Shown: positions 44,664-52,892 of the stretch, piece after piece | Position numbering within the stretch: position 1 is the first letter of the stretch | How the letters are laid out: each line of letters opens with the position of its first letter | NCBI GenBank assembly: GCA_029261815.1 | Contig: JAJDAQ010000073.1 | Coordinates: 1-64,000 of the forward strand | Length of the DNA: 64,000 bases | Direction: 5' to 3' | Source of the DNA: Deltaproteobacteria bacterium | GTDB taxonomy: Bacteria > Myxococcota_A > UBA9160 > UBA6930 | Notes under the pieces: model-generated | Told to the model about the DNA's origin: nothing | The model's input: the letters and a program-made list of their open reading frames with translations, nothing else | Databases searched by the model: none | Translations under genes and position numbers: made by a program

Positions 44664-47093
44664 CTAGGGCGCTCCGGCATCCGGCGGCGGCACAAGCTTC
44701 AGGCGCGCCACCGGTCCGTCCTCGACCACGGGATCGCTCGTTGAAAGGAGCGACGGCTGTCCTCGGCGCCAACCATCGAGCCGATCCTGCGCGTGTCGGT
44801 GACCGGGGTGCTCGGACTGTCCGGGTGCGATCTGGGTCAAGGCTTGATCCAGGTTGCCCGCGTCGACAGCGAAACGGTAGGCCGAAACGACCGAAACCTC
44901 GCCGGTCCCCTCCCGATCGAGATCTGCTTGCGCGACGCTATGCCGGCTTCCGCCGATCGGAAACGGACCGATTCCGAGCGGGTCCGGCCAGGCGCCTCGC
45001 CAAAGGGGTCGGAAGCGCAAGGAATGCAAACGACCCCAGCGCCATTTGTCGCGGTTCGCGCCCAGATCAACCGACAGCCGTAGCCACGTCTGCTGCAGAC
45101 TCTCGCGAACCATCGGCGCCAGGTGCGCCGGCGCGGTCCAGACCTGCTCAGGAGACCCGCCATGCGCGGCCCACGCCAGAGCGTCCGCTAGCCAGCCATC
45201 GGGCTCCATCCGAGGCATCTGGAACATCCGATGGGCCACCGCATGCCCGACCGCCGACTCGAGGACTGCCCACGAAAGCCGACGCGAGAAGACGTGATAG
45301 GCCGCAGCCCCGCGACTTTGAAGATCCGCATTGCCGTCCCAATCCCTCAGGAGATCGGCGATCTCGGCCTCCTCGTGGCTCAACTCGCCCGCCAGCGCGA
45401 GCGCGCGACCCACAATGGCGCGCGCGCCACTCGCCGCCGTATCGCGCTGCAGGTCGACCAGGACAGCCAGATCGATCGGTCCGTCGTCGGCCGCCAGCTG
45501 CAGGCGCTCTTCGATTCGTGCCCGTTCTGGGCCGAGGCGGATCACCGGCTCCAACCGACCGCTACCCCGCAACGGCGCGCGCCCGGCTGCGATCGCCCAG
45601 GGGCGCGCGGGCCCCAGGCGCTCGCTCGGAAGCTCGTCGGGGTCGAGAAAACCCGCCCAGTCATAGGAAGGGTTTCCGGCGGGCACGGGCTGAAAGCCGG
45701 ACGCAACCTCACGCGCAGGTGCGGCGCCGGCGACCCGCACGCCTCCCCCGGACTCCGATGCCACCCATGCGAGCGCGATCAGGGGTTCCCGGTGACGCGC
45801 CATGGCGCGCTCGACATCGGCGCTACTGCGCGCGCGGCTGAGCGCGACGAATCCATCGATGCCACCAACGCGTTGTCCCGTCCAGCGCAGCGAGAGCGGC
45901 CGGTCCGCACCGAGCAGTTCCTCCACCAATGGCCGACCCTGTGTCGAGCGGACGACTTCCGTGTGGTTCGCGGCGCCGCGCACGCGAATCGTCTCCTCAC
46001 GCTGATCGAGCGATCGCCAGCGTCGACCGCGCATGACCCGAGAAGGGTCCTCACGAAACAACGTCTCTTCCACGAGATCCATCACGAGGGCCGGCGCGTG
46101 GGTTGCACTCCACGCGACGTCGCCGTTGAAACCGGCCCAGAAGATCGGCACCCCCGGCAGCATTGCGCCAGCCACTTCGATTCCCGGAGCCCGGACGTGT
46201 ACCTCGTAGACGGGCGCGGGGATCTGCGGGGGCGCATGGAGATCGCCCGCAAGCAACGCGCTTCCGCGCCGGGTGAAGCGTCCAGAGACCACCCAGGCCG
46301 CACTCCCAACGTGGGGGCCCGCCAACCCGCCGAAGCGACGAAGAGGCGCCACGGGACCGTCGGGAAGCTGCAGAGAGGGGGGAGCGCGAAAGTCCGCACG
46401 GGTCGGCGGCGGCCGCGTGTCACGTTGGCTCGGGAAGAAGCCGCGTGCGGCGATCGGCCCGATCTGACGCACAACGGCTTCGTAGGTCAGGGTCTCGTCC
46501 ACAACGTCGGCGAGTTGCCAGGCGCGGAGCTTCGCGATGGCCAGGGAGTCCGATGCGGTCCAGGCCGCGACGTGCTCGATTCCGACCGGGACTCCGGCCG
46601 GCAGGGATGCCTCTCCGGTAGCAGCGCGCGCCAGCCAGGCGTTGATGCCAGCTGCGAACGCACTCAGGACCTGCCGCGACTCCGATGAGGCGCGCGCCAG
46701 GTCACGGTCTGCGAGGCCCCCGAAGTCGAGAGTACGTGCCCAGCGGTCAGCCGGGAGCGCCTCGGCGCCCGCCCATTCCGCCGCCTCCCCACGGGCCAGC
46801 CGGCGCAACCACAGCATCTGCCCCAGGCGGTCTTGCGCCTGTACGAAACCCACCGCCATCCAGGCATCGGAGGCGTGCTCGGCACGGACGTGGGGCACCC
46901 CGTTGCGGTCGCGGACCACATCGAGCTCCGCACGCAGGCCCGGCAACTCGAGGATCCCCTCTTCGGTTGGATGAGCGGCCCGAATCTGGCGCTGCGCCTC
47001 CAGCCAGCGCGCGCCGAACGCGAGCGCAACACCAACGAATATCACCGTCAGCGCGAGCCTCCGCCGTTGCCCTTTGGGCCTGGCGGTGGCCAT
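44664..47093 (-). CDS. Penicillin acylase-family (Ntn-hydrolase) amidohydrolase
   Basis: This is 809 residues. A signal-anchor helix (about 11-28) puts the protein in the periplasm. The alpha-chain part has DRNGVPHVRAEHASDAWMA and FVQAQDRLGQMLWLRR. The predicted self-cleavage site and nucleophile is Ser264 in HVGSAAWVVSG; most family members have SNxW here, so Asn is replaced by Ala. The beta chain continues to the end with IGPFPIGGSRHS. Substrates in the family include beta-lactams and acyl-homoserine lactones; the one here is unknown. ATG at 47093 follows GGAGGAAGG. Confidence 0.88.
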   Translation of the reverse strand: MATARPKGQRRRLALTVIFVGVALAFGARWLEAQRQIRAAHPTEEGILELPGLRAELDVVRDRNGVPHVRAEHASDAWMAVGFVQAQDRLGQMLWLRRLARGEAAEWAGAEALPADRWARTLDFGGLADRDLARASSESRQVLSAFAAGINAWLARAATGEASLPAGVPVGIEHVAAWTASDSLAIAKLRAWQLADVVDETLTYEAVVRQIGPIAARGFFPSQRDTRPPPTRADFRAPPSLQLPDGPVAPLRRFGGLAGPHVGSAAWVVSGRFTRRGSALLAGDLHAPPQIPAPVYEVHVRAPGIEVAGAMLPGVPIFWAGFNGDVAWSATHAPALVMDLVEETLFREDPSRVMRGRRWRSLDQREETIRVRGAANHTEVVRSTQGRPLVEELLGADRPLSLRWTGQRVGGIDGFVALSRARSSADVERAMARHREPLIALAWVASESGGGVRVAGAAPAREVASGFQPVPAGNPSYDWAGFLDPDELPSERLGPARPWAIAAGRAPLRGSGRLEPVIRLGPERARIEERLQLAADDGPIDLAVLVDLQRDTAASGARAIVGRALALAGELSHEEAEIADLLRDWDGNADLQSRGAAAYHVFSRRLSWAVLESAVGHAVAHRMFQMPRMEPDGWLADALAWAAHGGSPEQVWTAPAHLAPMVRESLQQTWLRLSVDLGANRDKWRWGRLHSLRFRPLWRGAWPDPLGIGPFPIGGSRHSVAQADLDREGTGEVSVVSAYRFAVDAGNLDQALTQIAPGQSEHPGHRHAQDRLDGWRRGQPSLLSTSDPVVEDGPVARLKLVPPPDAGAP

Positions 47094-47402
47094 CTCGATG
47101 TTGCCTTCCTCCACCCCCTGGAGCCCCCTCTCGAACCAAGGGTATCGGACCGCGCGCACCCGCTCCCGAGGCTCTTTGCAAGATGCGGCGAAGGCGGCCG
47201 ATCGGTATACCATCGGCCGCCCTGCCCCGCGGGCGCGAAAGCCGCCGGTCTAACCGTTGCGGGCCTCCGCGACACAGATTGCGAGTGACGCTCGCTTCAC
47301 CTCAAACGGCCCCTGGCCGAAGAATCGTCCCATGACCCGCCCGCTCGGCCCCCGCCCCGACTGTTCGCGCGCCCTGATCTCTACGGCCAGCCAGAGGCCG
47401 TC
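47094..47402. other. Divergent intergenic region, acylase / pgk
   Basis: This 309-base region separates divergent genes. It contains a strong dyad at 47193-47221 and no supported gene. The antisense extension of the acylase frame through it is not protein-like. Promoters for both directions are expected but no clear -35/-10 pair stands out. Confidence 0.4.
47193..47221. promoter_or_regulatory. Dyad element with palindromic core
   Basis: GGCGGCCGAT (47193-47202) and ATCGGCCGCC (47212-47221) are exact inverted repeats around a spacer holding the palindrome GGTATACC. The size and position between divergent genes fit an operator. The regulator is unknown. Confidence 0.35.
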
Positions 47403-48590
47403 ATGACGATCCTGTCCATCGACGATCTGCTCGCTGCGGGCGTTCGCGGCCAACGCGTCTTCGTGCGAGCGGATCTCAATGTCCCGCTCGCTGGCGGCCG
47501 GGTGGGCGACGACACGCGAATCCGGTCTGCGCTGGGAACCCTCCGCCGGCTGCTCGCCGCCGGCGCCCGAGTCGTGCTCGCGTCTCATCTGGGGCGGCCC
47601 AAGGGGAAAAACGATGCGGCGCTCTCGCTGCGACCGGTCGGGCAGCGTCTCAGCGAACTCCTGGGCCGGGACATCGGCTTCTGCGAGACCTGCCACGGAC
47701 CGGCGGCCGAGGCCGCGGTCAACCTGCTGAAGGACGGGCAGCTCCTCCTGTTGGAGAACGTGCGCTTCGAAGCCGGCGAGTCGCAGAACGACCCGACACT
47801 GGCACAGGCCTTCGCCAACCTGGCGGACGCGTATGTCAACGATGCGTTTGGAACCGCCCACCGCGCCCACGCGTCAACCGCCGGCGTCGCAAGACTGATC
47901 CCCCGTCGGGCAGCCGGAGATCTGCTCCGCAGTGAACTCGAGAAGCTCGCCGAAGTCCGTGACCCCGAGCGCCCGCTATTGTGCCTGCTAGGCGGCGCCA
48001 AGGTCTCGGACAAACTTGCGGTCCTCGAAGCACTCGCGCCGCACACGGATGTGCTCTGTATCGGCGGGGCAATGGCCTACACGTTCCTCCACGTACTGGG
48101 CCAGCCGGTGGGCACATCGCGCGTCGAAGCGGATCGCTATGTCGACGCGGAACGCGTCCTCGCCGCCGCGGAACGCGCAGGTCGTCGACTCCTGCTCCCC
48201 ACGGATCACGTCGTCGCGGAAGTCTTCGAAGCCGATGCGCCCCACCAGATCGTCGAGATCATTCCCGATGGCTGGATGGCACTCGACATCGGCCCCGCAA
48301 CGGCCGCCGCATACGCGGCCGAGATCCAGACGGCCCGGACCCTGTTCTGGAACGGACCCATGGGTGTATTCGAGATGCCCGCATTCGCCGCCGGCACCCG
48401 CGCCGTGGCCGAGGCCGTCGCGGCATCAAAAGCGAACACGATCGTTGGCGGGGGCGACTCGCTGGCGGCAGTGAATCAGCTCGGCGTCGCGGACCGCGTC
48501 AGTCATCTCTCGACCGGCGGCGGCGCGTCGCTCGAGTTCGTCCAGGGACTCCCGCTGCCGGGCGTCGTTGCGCTGGAGGGTTCCGAATGA
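47403..48590 (+). CDS. pgk: Phosphoglycerate kinase
   Basis: Pgk makes ATP and 3-phosphoglycerate from 1,3-bisphosphoglycerate in glycolysis. The 395 residues show VFVRADLNVPL, LASHLGRPKG, LLLENVRF, DAYVNDAFGTAHRAHAS, LLGGAKVSDKL, LFWNGPMGVFE and VGGGDSLAAV. The gene leads a pgk-tpiA-secG operon with overlapping stop/start codons. No gap gene is adjacent in this window. Confidence 0.97.
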   Translation: MTILSIDDLLAAGVRGQRVFVRADLNVPLAGGRVGDDTRIRSALGTLRRLLAAGARVVLASHLGRPKGKNDAALSLRPVGQRLSELLGRDIGFCETCHGPAAEAAVNLLKDGQLLLLENVRFEAGESQNDPTLAQAFANLADAYVNDAFGTAHRAHASTAGVARLIPRRAAGDLLRSELEKLAEVRDPERPLLCLLGGAKVSDKLAVLEALAPHTDVLCIGGAMAYTFLHVLGQPVGTSRVEADRYVDAERVLAAAERAGRRLLLPTDHVVAEVFEADAPHQIVEIIPDGWMALDIGPATAAAYAAEIQTARTLFWNGPMGVFEMPAFAAGTRAVAEAVAASKANTIVGGGDSLAAVNQLGVADRVSHLSTGGGASLEFVQGLPLPGVVALEGSE

Positions 48591-49360
48591 GACGCCCGAT
48601 CCTGGCTGCGAACTGGAAAATGCAGATGGGTGTCGCGGAGGCCATCGCCTATGCCGACCGCTTCCTGGGCCTCATCGCCGAGCCCACGGCCGTCGACGTA
48701 ATCCTGGCCCCGCCCGCCACTGCGCTCGACGCACTGGGGCAACGCCTGGCCCAGAGCCCGGTCGCGCTCGCGGCCCAGAACGTCCATCCAGCAGCCGGCG
48801 GAGCCTTCACGGGAGAGCTGTCGGCCGGGATGCTGTCTGAGGTGGGTTGCCGATACGCGATCGTCGGGCACAGCGAGCGTCGCACGCTTCTGGGCGAGAC
48901 CAGCGAGTTCGTCGGCGCGAAAGCCCGTGCCCTCCTCGAAGCGGGGATCACACCGATCGTGTGTTGCGGTGAGACCGACGACGAGCGCGAGTCTGGCCGC
49001 ACCTTCGACGTAATCAGCGAGCAGCTCGAAATCAGCCTCGGCGAGATCCCGGCTGACCGTGGCGCGGATCTGGTGGTGGCCTATGAACCCATCTGGGCGA
49101 TCGGGACCGGCAAGACAGCCACTCCCGAGACGGCCCAGGAAGTACATGCGATGATTCGCGAGCGCCTGCGGGACCGGTTCGGTGACGCGGCAGCGGAAAT
49201 TCGCATTCAATACGGCGGAAGCGTCAAACCCGACAACGTGGCGGCGCTGATGTCCCAAACTGATATCGACGGCGCCCTGGTGGGCGGCGCGAGCCTCGAC
49301 CCTGAATCGTTCGCCGAGATCGTCCGGCTGAGCGTGATCCCGACCGGAGACCCCCAATGA
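48587..49360 (+). CDS. tpiA: Triosephosphate isomerase
   Basis: TpiA interconverts dihydroxyacetone phosphate and glyceraldehyde-3-phosphate. The 257-residue TIM barrel has LAANWKM with the substrate Lys, the catalytic His in GHSERR, the catalytic Glu in VVAYEPIWAIGTG, and GGSVKPDN. The ATG overlaps the pgk stop (ATGA), and its stop overlaps the secG start (ATGA). The open frame upstream is a shadow of pgk. Confidence 0.97.
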   Translation: MRRPILAANWKMQMGVAEAIAYADRFLGLIAEPTAVDVILAPPATALDALGQRLAQSPVALAAQNVHPAAGGAFTGELSAGMLSEVGCRYAIVGHSERRTLLGETSEFVGAKARALLEAGITPIVCCGETDDERESGRTFDVISEQLEISLGEIPADRGADLVVAYEPIWAIGTGKTATPETAQEVHAMIRERLRDRFGDAAAEIRIQYGGSVKPDNVAALMSQTDIDGALVGGASLDPESFAEIVRLSVIPTGDPQ

Positions 49361-49794
49361 CCCTGTTCATCACTGTCCTGCACGTCCTGGTGTGCATCTT
49401 CCTGATCGTGGTCGTGCTGCTCCAGCGCGGCAAGGGAGCCGAGGTCGGCGCCATGTTCGGCGGCGGTGGAGCCGGCACCATGTTCGGCTCGCGGGGCGCC
49501 AGCAACCTCTTTACCAAGCTCACCACGGGCTCGGCCACGGTCTTCATGCTGACGAGCCTCTTCCTCGCCGTCGCGGGCCAGGACAACTCGACGAGCGACT
49601 TGTTCGACGAAGTCGTGCCGGCCGACAGCGGGTTCGAGGAAACCGCACCGGCCACTTCGCCTTTCGAGTCGAGCGAAGGCGACCCTACTGGCTTCGAAGA
49701 AATCCCGGCCGACGTGCCGCAGACCAGCGAGCCCTCAGCGGAGACACCGGTCACTCCTGAGCCCGCTGCCGCAACGCCGCCAACGACCGGATAG
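49357..49794 (+). CDS. secG: Preprotein translocase subunit SecG
   Basis: SecG is a small inner-membrane subunit of SecYEG. The 145 residues begin with a hydrophobic helix (about 2-22), then VLLQRGKGAEVGAMFGGG and TMFGSRGASNLFTKLT, both hallmark SecG sequences, and a second helix (about 56-73). The C-terminal 70 residues are acidic and Pro/Thr-rich, longer than the E. coli tail. The pgk-tpiA-secG-tRNA-Leu order is common in Proteobacteria. ATG overlaps the tpiA stop. Confidence 0.95.
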   Translation: MTLFITVLHVLVCIFLIVVVLLQRGKGAEVGAMFGGGGAGTMFGSRGASNLFTKLTTGSATVFMLTSLFLAVAGQDNSTSDLFDEVVPADSGFEETAPATSPFESSEGDPTGFEEIPADVPQTSEPSAETPVTPEPAAATPPTTG

Positions 49795-49839
49795 GGCTAC
49801 CCGGGGCCAGCAGCAGTCGTTAGAATGCTCGGCCCTCGT

Positions 49840-49926
49840 GCGGCAGTGGCGGAACTGGTAGACGCGCATGGTTGAGGGCCATGTCCGAGCAATCGGGTGG
49901 AGGTTCGAGTCCTCTCTGCCGCACCA
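49840..49926 (+). tRNA. tRNA-Leu, anticodon GAG
   Basis: An 87-base type II tRNA with encoded CCA. The acceptor stem is GCGGCAG/CTGCCGC, the anticodon stem is CATGG/CCATG around TTGAGGG (anticodon 49874-49876), and the T-arm has AGGTTCGAGTCCT. TAGAAT at 49821-49826 is a good -10 element, but no good -35 partner is seen. Confidence 0.97.
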
Positions 49927-50096
49927 ACCACTTACCCTTCCCGATCATCCGCCCCGGGAAGGCAGGCAAGCCGGTCTCTTTCGCCGAAGAGCCTGATGGA
50001 CTCGGCGAGAGGTGGACCGTCCGCCCGCCACGGATTTGAAATCCGTAGGTCTGCCGAAACACGGAGTGTATCCTGCGTGCCCGCAGGCGCGGCGGG
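49927..50096. other. Spacer after tRNA-Leu with anticodon-arm-like dyad
   Basis: No gene is supported here. A perfect 17-base dyad, ACGGATTTGAAATCCGT (50030-50046), has the look of a tRNA anticodon arm (TGA on plus, TCA on minus), but no matching acceptor or T-arm exists on either strand. It may be a remnant or coincidence. Confidence 0.4.
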
Positions 50097-50318
50097 CTAC
50101 GCCTCTTGAGCGATCTCAGGCCGGCGCGGTGCCCACGGATCCCTCGCCGCGGGGACCGGCGATTCGTGGAGGTGACCCAGTAGCTCGGTCAGCCCCATGG
50201 CTCCGAGGACAAGGGCAGCGGGAAGCCATTGGCCAGACGCAATGCCTGCGACGGCGATCGCCGCAGCGAGCGCCGGATAGAGACGACGCGTCCAAGAACT
50301 GGGCTGGGCATTCTGCAT
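50097..50318 (-). CDS. Small membrane protein, unknown function
   Basis: This is 73 residues starting MQNAQPSSWTRRLYPAL. One long or two short hydrophobic helices (about 14-46) are followed by a Pro/Arg-rich tail. ATG at 50318 has GGGAGG about six bases upstream, which supports translation; the longer frame to 50471 is arginine-rich shadow. It is on the same strand as the DsbA-like gene, about 67 bases downstream. The family is not recognised. Confidence 0.55.
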   Translation of the reverse strand: MQNAQPSSWTRRLYPALAAAIAVAGIASGQWLPAALVLGAMGLTELLGHLHESPVPAARDPWAPRRPEIAQEA

Positions 50319-50385
50319 CGGAGACCTCCCTGTATGGTGAGGTGGCCTTGGATGGGCAGAAGTGTCAGAGAATCGGCACCGCGCC

Positions 50386-51009
50386 TCAGGACGCGTCCAG
50401 AACGCCGCCGAGCAGTCGTTCGATCCAGCGGCGGTAGGTTTCGAGGGGCTGCGCCCCCGACACGAAGGCATCGGTGCCGGCGACCCGGACCGCGGGGACC
50501 CCGGTCACGCCGAGTTCCAGGGCTTCGTTGTGCTGCGATGCCGTCTCTTCGAGGAGGGCCGGATCCGCGGCTGCAGCAAACGCGGCCTCTTCCAGCCCGG
50601 CTTCCGCCCAGATCGCGCGAAGGGTGTCGGGCGCGCTGATGTCGCGGTTGTCCTCGAAGTAGGCGCGGAGCAGACGGGCGTGGACCTCGGTGAACGCTTC
50701 ATCTCCGACGAGTTGCGCAGCCTTCGCGACGAGATGAGCCGGCACGCTGTGACTCGGCGGGCCCTCAGTCGTCTCCCAGACCCGGAATCGCGGCGCGTCG
50801 GGCTCCGAAGCCGGCCGCAGCCAGCTCTGCGTGTAGCGCATGAACTTCTCGAGATCGCGCTGTCCCGGACGCGGCCGAAGCAGGTAGCTCTTGAACCCCA
50901 GTTGCAGATCCTCGCCGAACTCCGCTTCGAGGATCCCGAGGCGATGATCCGCGAGATGGCACCATGGGCACAGGTAGTCGGACCAGACTTCCAGGCGAAC
51001 GGGCCTCAC
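50386..51009 (-). CDS. DsbA-like (FrnE-type) thioredoxin-fold oxidoreductase
   Basis: This is 207 residues beginning VRPVRLEVWSDYLCPWCHLA, with redox site C14-P-W-C17 at the start of the first helix. The helical insertion and the late cis-Pro motif GVTGVPAVRV are kept, as in FrnE/2-hydroxychromene-2-carboxylate isomerase-like proteins. No signal peptide is present, so it should be cytoplasmic. The GTG at 51009 overlaps the stop of the flavin reductase gene (GTGA), so the two are coupled and may form a redox pair. The substrate is unknown. Confidence 0.88.
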   Translation of the reverse strand: MRPVRLEVWSDYLCPWCHLADHRLGILEAEFGEDLQLGFKSYLLRPRPGQRDLEKFMRYTQSWLRPASEPDAPRFRVWETTEGPPSHSVPAHLVAKAAQLVGDEAFTEVHARLLRAYFEDNRDISAPDTLRAIWAEAGLEEAAFAAAADPALLEETASQHNEALELGVTGVPAVRVAGTDAFVSGAQPLETYRRWIERLLGGVLDAS

Positions 51010-51497
51010 GCGTCGTCGGTTCCTGCGAGTGCGCGATAGCCGCCCGCGTAGTAGAGAAGCGGATCCCCCTCCCCGGAGACCACGGCTTCGACCCGGCCCA
51101 CGACGATGATGTGGTCGCCAGCATCGTGCATGGCCACGACCTCGCAGTCGAGGCTCTCGATCGCGCCCGGAATCAATGGCGCGCCCGTGTGGGCGGTCGC
51201 GCAGTCGAGGCCCTCGAAGCGCGTCCACTCCTCCTTCTTGGAGGCGAACTTATTCGAGAGCGCTTCCTGATCTGCGGCCAGCAGGTTGACGCAGAGGTTG
51301 CCCCCCTTCTGGATCACGCCCAGCGTATTGGCGTTCTTGTCGACACACACCATGACCAGCGGCGGGTCGAGCGAAACCCCGGCAAAGTCCGAGGCCGTCA
51401 TCCCGTGGACCTCATCCCCGGCACGCGCGGTGACGATCGTGACGCCGGTGGCCCAACGGCCGAGGGTTTTTCGGTAGGTATCGGCGTCGATCGACAT
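51006..51497 (-). CDS. Flavin reductase-like (DIM6/NTAB) FMN-binding protein
   Basis: This is 163 residues starting MSIDADTYRKTLGRWATGVTIVTA, the standard start of flavin reductase-domain proteins. FMN-binding landmarks GMTASDFAGVSLDPPLVMVCVD and a late DHIIVVGRVEAV are present. Members supply reduced flavin to monooxygenases. ATG at 51497 has GGAG six bases upstream; the extension to 51635 is shadow. No monooxygenase partner is nearby. It is coupled to the DsbA-like gene downstream. Confidence 0.9.
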   Translation of the reverse strand: MSIDADTYRKTLGRWATGVTIVTARAGDEVHGMTASDFAGVSLDPPLVMVCVDKNANTLGVIQKGGNLCVNLLAADQEALSNKFASKKEEWTRFEGLDCATAHTGAPLIPGAIESLDCEVVAMHDAGDHIIVVGRVEAVVSGEGDPLLYYAGGYRALAGTDDA

Positions 51498-51531
51498 GCG
51501 GTCTCCGGTGCGGTTGAAGTCGCCGCGCAGT

Positions 51532-52866
51532 CTACCGCGCCGGCGTCGCCATTCCTTCCTGCAAGAACGCGAAGACATAGGGTCCGACGATATCCATCGG
51601 GCGGACACCCGGCGCGAGTTCGGTCGCGAGGCCAAGCAGCAACGTCAGCGCCCGGCCCCACATCACGAGGCCATCCGGCAGACGAAAAGTCTTTACCTGG
51701 GCGATGTGTTCGCGCATCTGGCCCACGTACTCGGGGATGTCGAGCTTGCCCAGTTCTTTCGGCGTGAGGTTCCAGTAGTCATCGCTGAACTGGAGCCGTG
51801 CGATCTCTTGCACCGCATCGAGATCGCTGGCTTCGATCATCCCCGCGTTCAGGAACGACTTCGCATAGCGGTCCGCGTCGCGCGTCACCGTGGCCACGAT
51901 GTTCTCGCGCAGCATCGTCATCACTTCCGGTGCGACACGCTTGTGCATCCCGAAGTCGATGATGCCGATCCGACCGTCAGGGTCGACCAACAGGTTGCCC
52001 GGATGCGGGTCGCAGTGGAAGAAACCGTCGCGGAAGATCATGTGCAGGAACGCGCGCGTCGCCCAGGTCGCGAGGTCCGCGACGTCAATCCCACGCGCCT
52101 CGAGCGCCGCGCGCTCGTTGATCTTTTCGCCCGGGATGAATTCCATCGTGAGCACACGGGAGCCGGTGCGCTCCCAATAGATCCGTGGGATGCGGACGCG
52201 GTCGGCGACCAACACATCTCGCGACAAGTTCCGCGCGACTTCTTCGGCGGCACGTCCCTCCTGCTCGTAGTCCATCTCGCCTTCGAGCGAATCGCGGACC
52301 TCGCGGAACACTTGTCCCAGATCGGCGACCGTGACGAAGTTGAATAGCCAGAGGCCAAAGCGCAGCGCCGTCAGGTCGACCGCTACGGACTTCTCGACTT
52401 CGGGGTACAGCACCTTCACCGCGACCTTCTCGCCGCTGTCGAGCGTGGCGGTGTGGACCTGCCCGAGGCTGGCGGCCGCCAGGGGCTCACGATCAAAGGA
52501 ACGAAACAGTGTGTCGACCGTTGCTCCCAGCGTTATTTCGATCTGGGCTTCGATCTCGCCAACGGGCCGCGGCTCGACCCTGTCCTGGAGCCGTGCCAGT
52601 TCGTCACTCACTTCGTCCGGAAACAAGTCCACGCGCAGGCTTGCGACCTGGCCGATCTTGATGAGACCCCCCTTGAAACGCATCGCGATGCGCGTGAACC
52701 GCGCAGCGAAGCGTTGCTGCACGCGCACCATGCGCTTCGGGTCCATCCGCCAGCGGCCTCGGGCATCGAGCACGATCCGCAGGTAGATCCACGCGGCGCG
52801 CGCGATCAAGCCGAGCAACACAGCGAATCGGTAGGCCAGGGCCCAAGGTGTCGTCCGGCGGTCCAT
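51532..52866 (-). CDS. AarF/UbiB/ABC1-family atypical kinase
   Basis: This is 444 residues. An N-terminal hydrophobic segment (about 10-32) is followed by the family motifs: K-x-G-Q in GGLIKIGQVASLR, the Ala-rich nucleotide loop AAASLGQVH, VAVKVLYP, FHCDPHPGNLLVD and IIDFGM. Family members bind ATP and support quinone or lipid metabolism. The C-terminal part (about 330-444) is helical without further transmembrane hairpin of the E. coli UbiB type. No ubi gene is nearby. Role in quinone synthesis is inferred from the family only. Confidence 0.9.
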   Translation of the reverse strand: MDRRTTPWALAYRFAVLLGLIARAAWIYLRIVLDARGRWRMDPKRMVRVQQRFAARFTRIAMRFKGGLIKIGQVASLRVDLFPDEVSDELARLQDRVEPRPVGEIEAQIEITLGATVDTLFRSFDREPLAAASLGQVHTATLDSGEKVAVKVLYPEVEKSVAVDLTALRFGLWLFNFVTVADLGQVFREVRDSLEGEMDYEQEGRAAEEVARNLSRDVLVADRVRIPRIYWERTGSRVLTMEFIPGEKINERAALEARGIDVADLATWATRAFLHMIFRDGFFHCDPHPGNLLVDPDGRIGIIDFGMHKRVAPEVMTMLRENIVATVTRDADRYAKSFLNAGMIEASDLDAVQEIARLQFSDDYWNLTPKELGKLDIPEYVGQMREHIAQVKTFRLPDGLVMWGRALTLLLGLATELAPGVRPMDIVGPYVFAFLQEGMATPAR

Positions 52867-52892
52867 CTTTCCTCGCGGCAGCGGCGCGGAGT

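Noticed and set aside
49981-50110. tRNA-Sec (selC) on the minus strand, or tRNA-Ser on the plus strand
   Set aside because: The anticodon-arm dyad is present but no T-arm with TTCRA and no matching acceptor stem could be placed on either strand.
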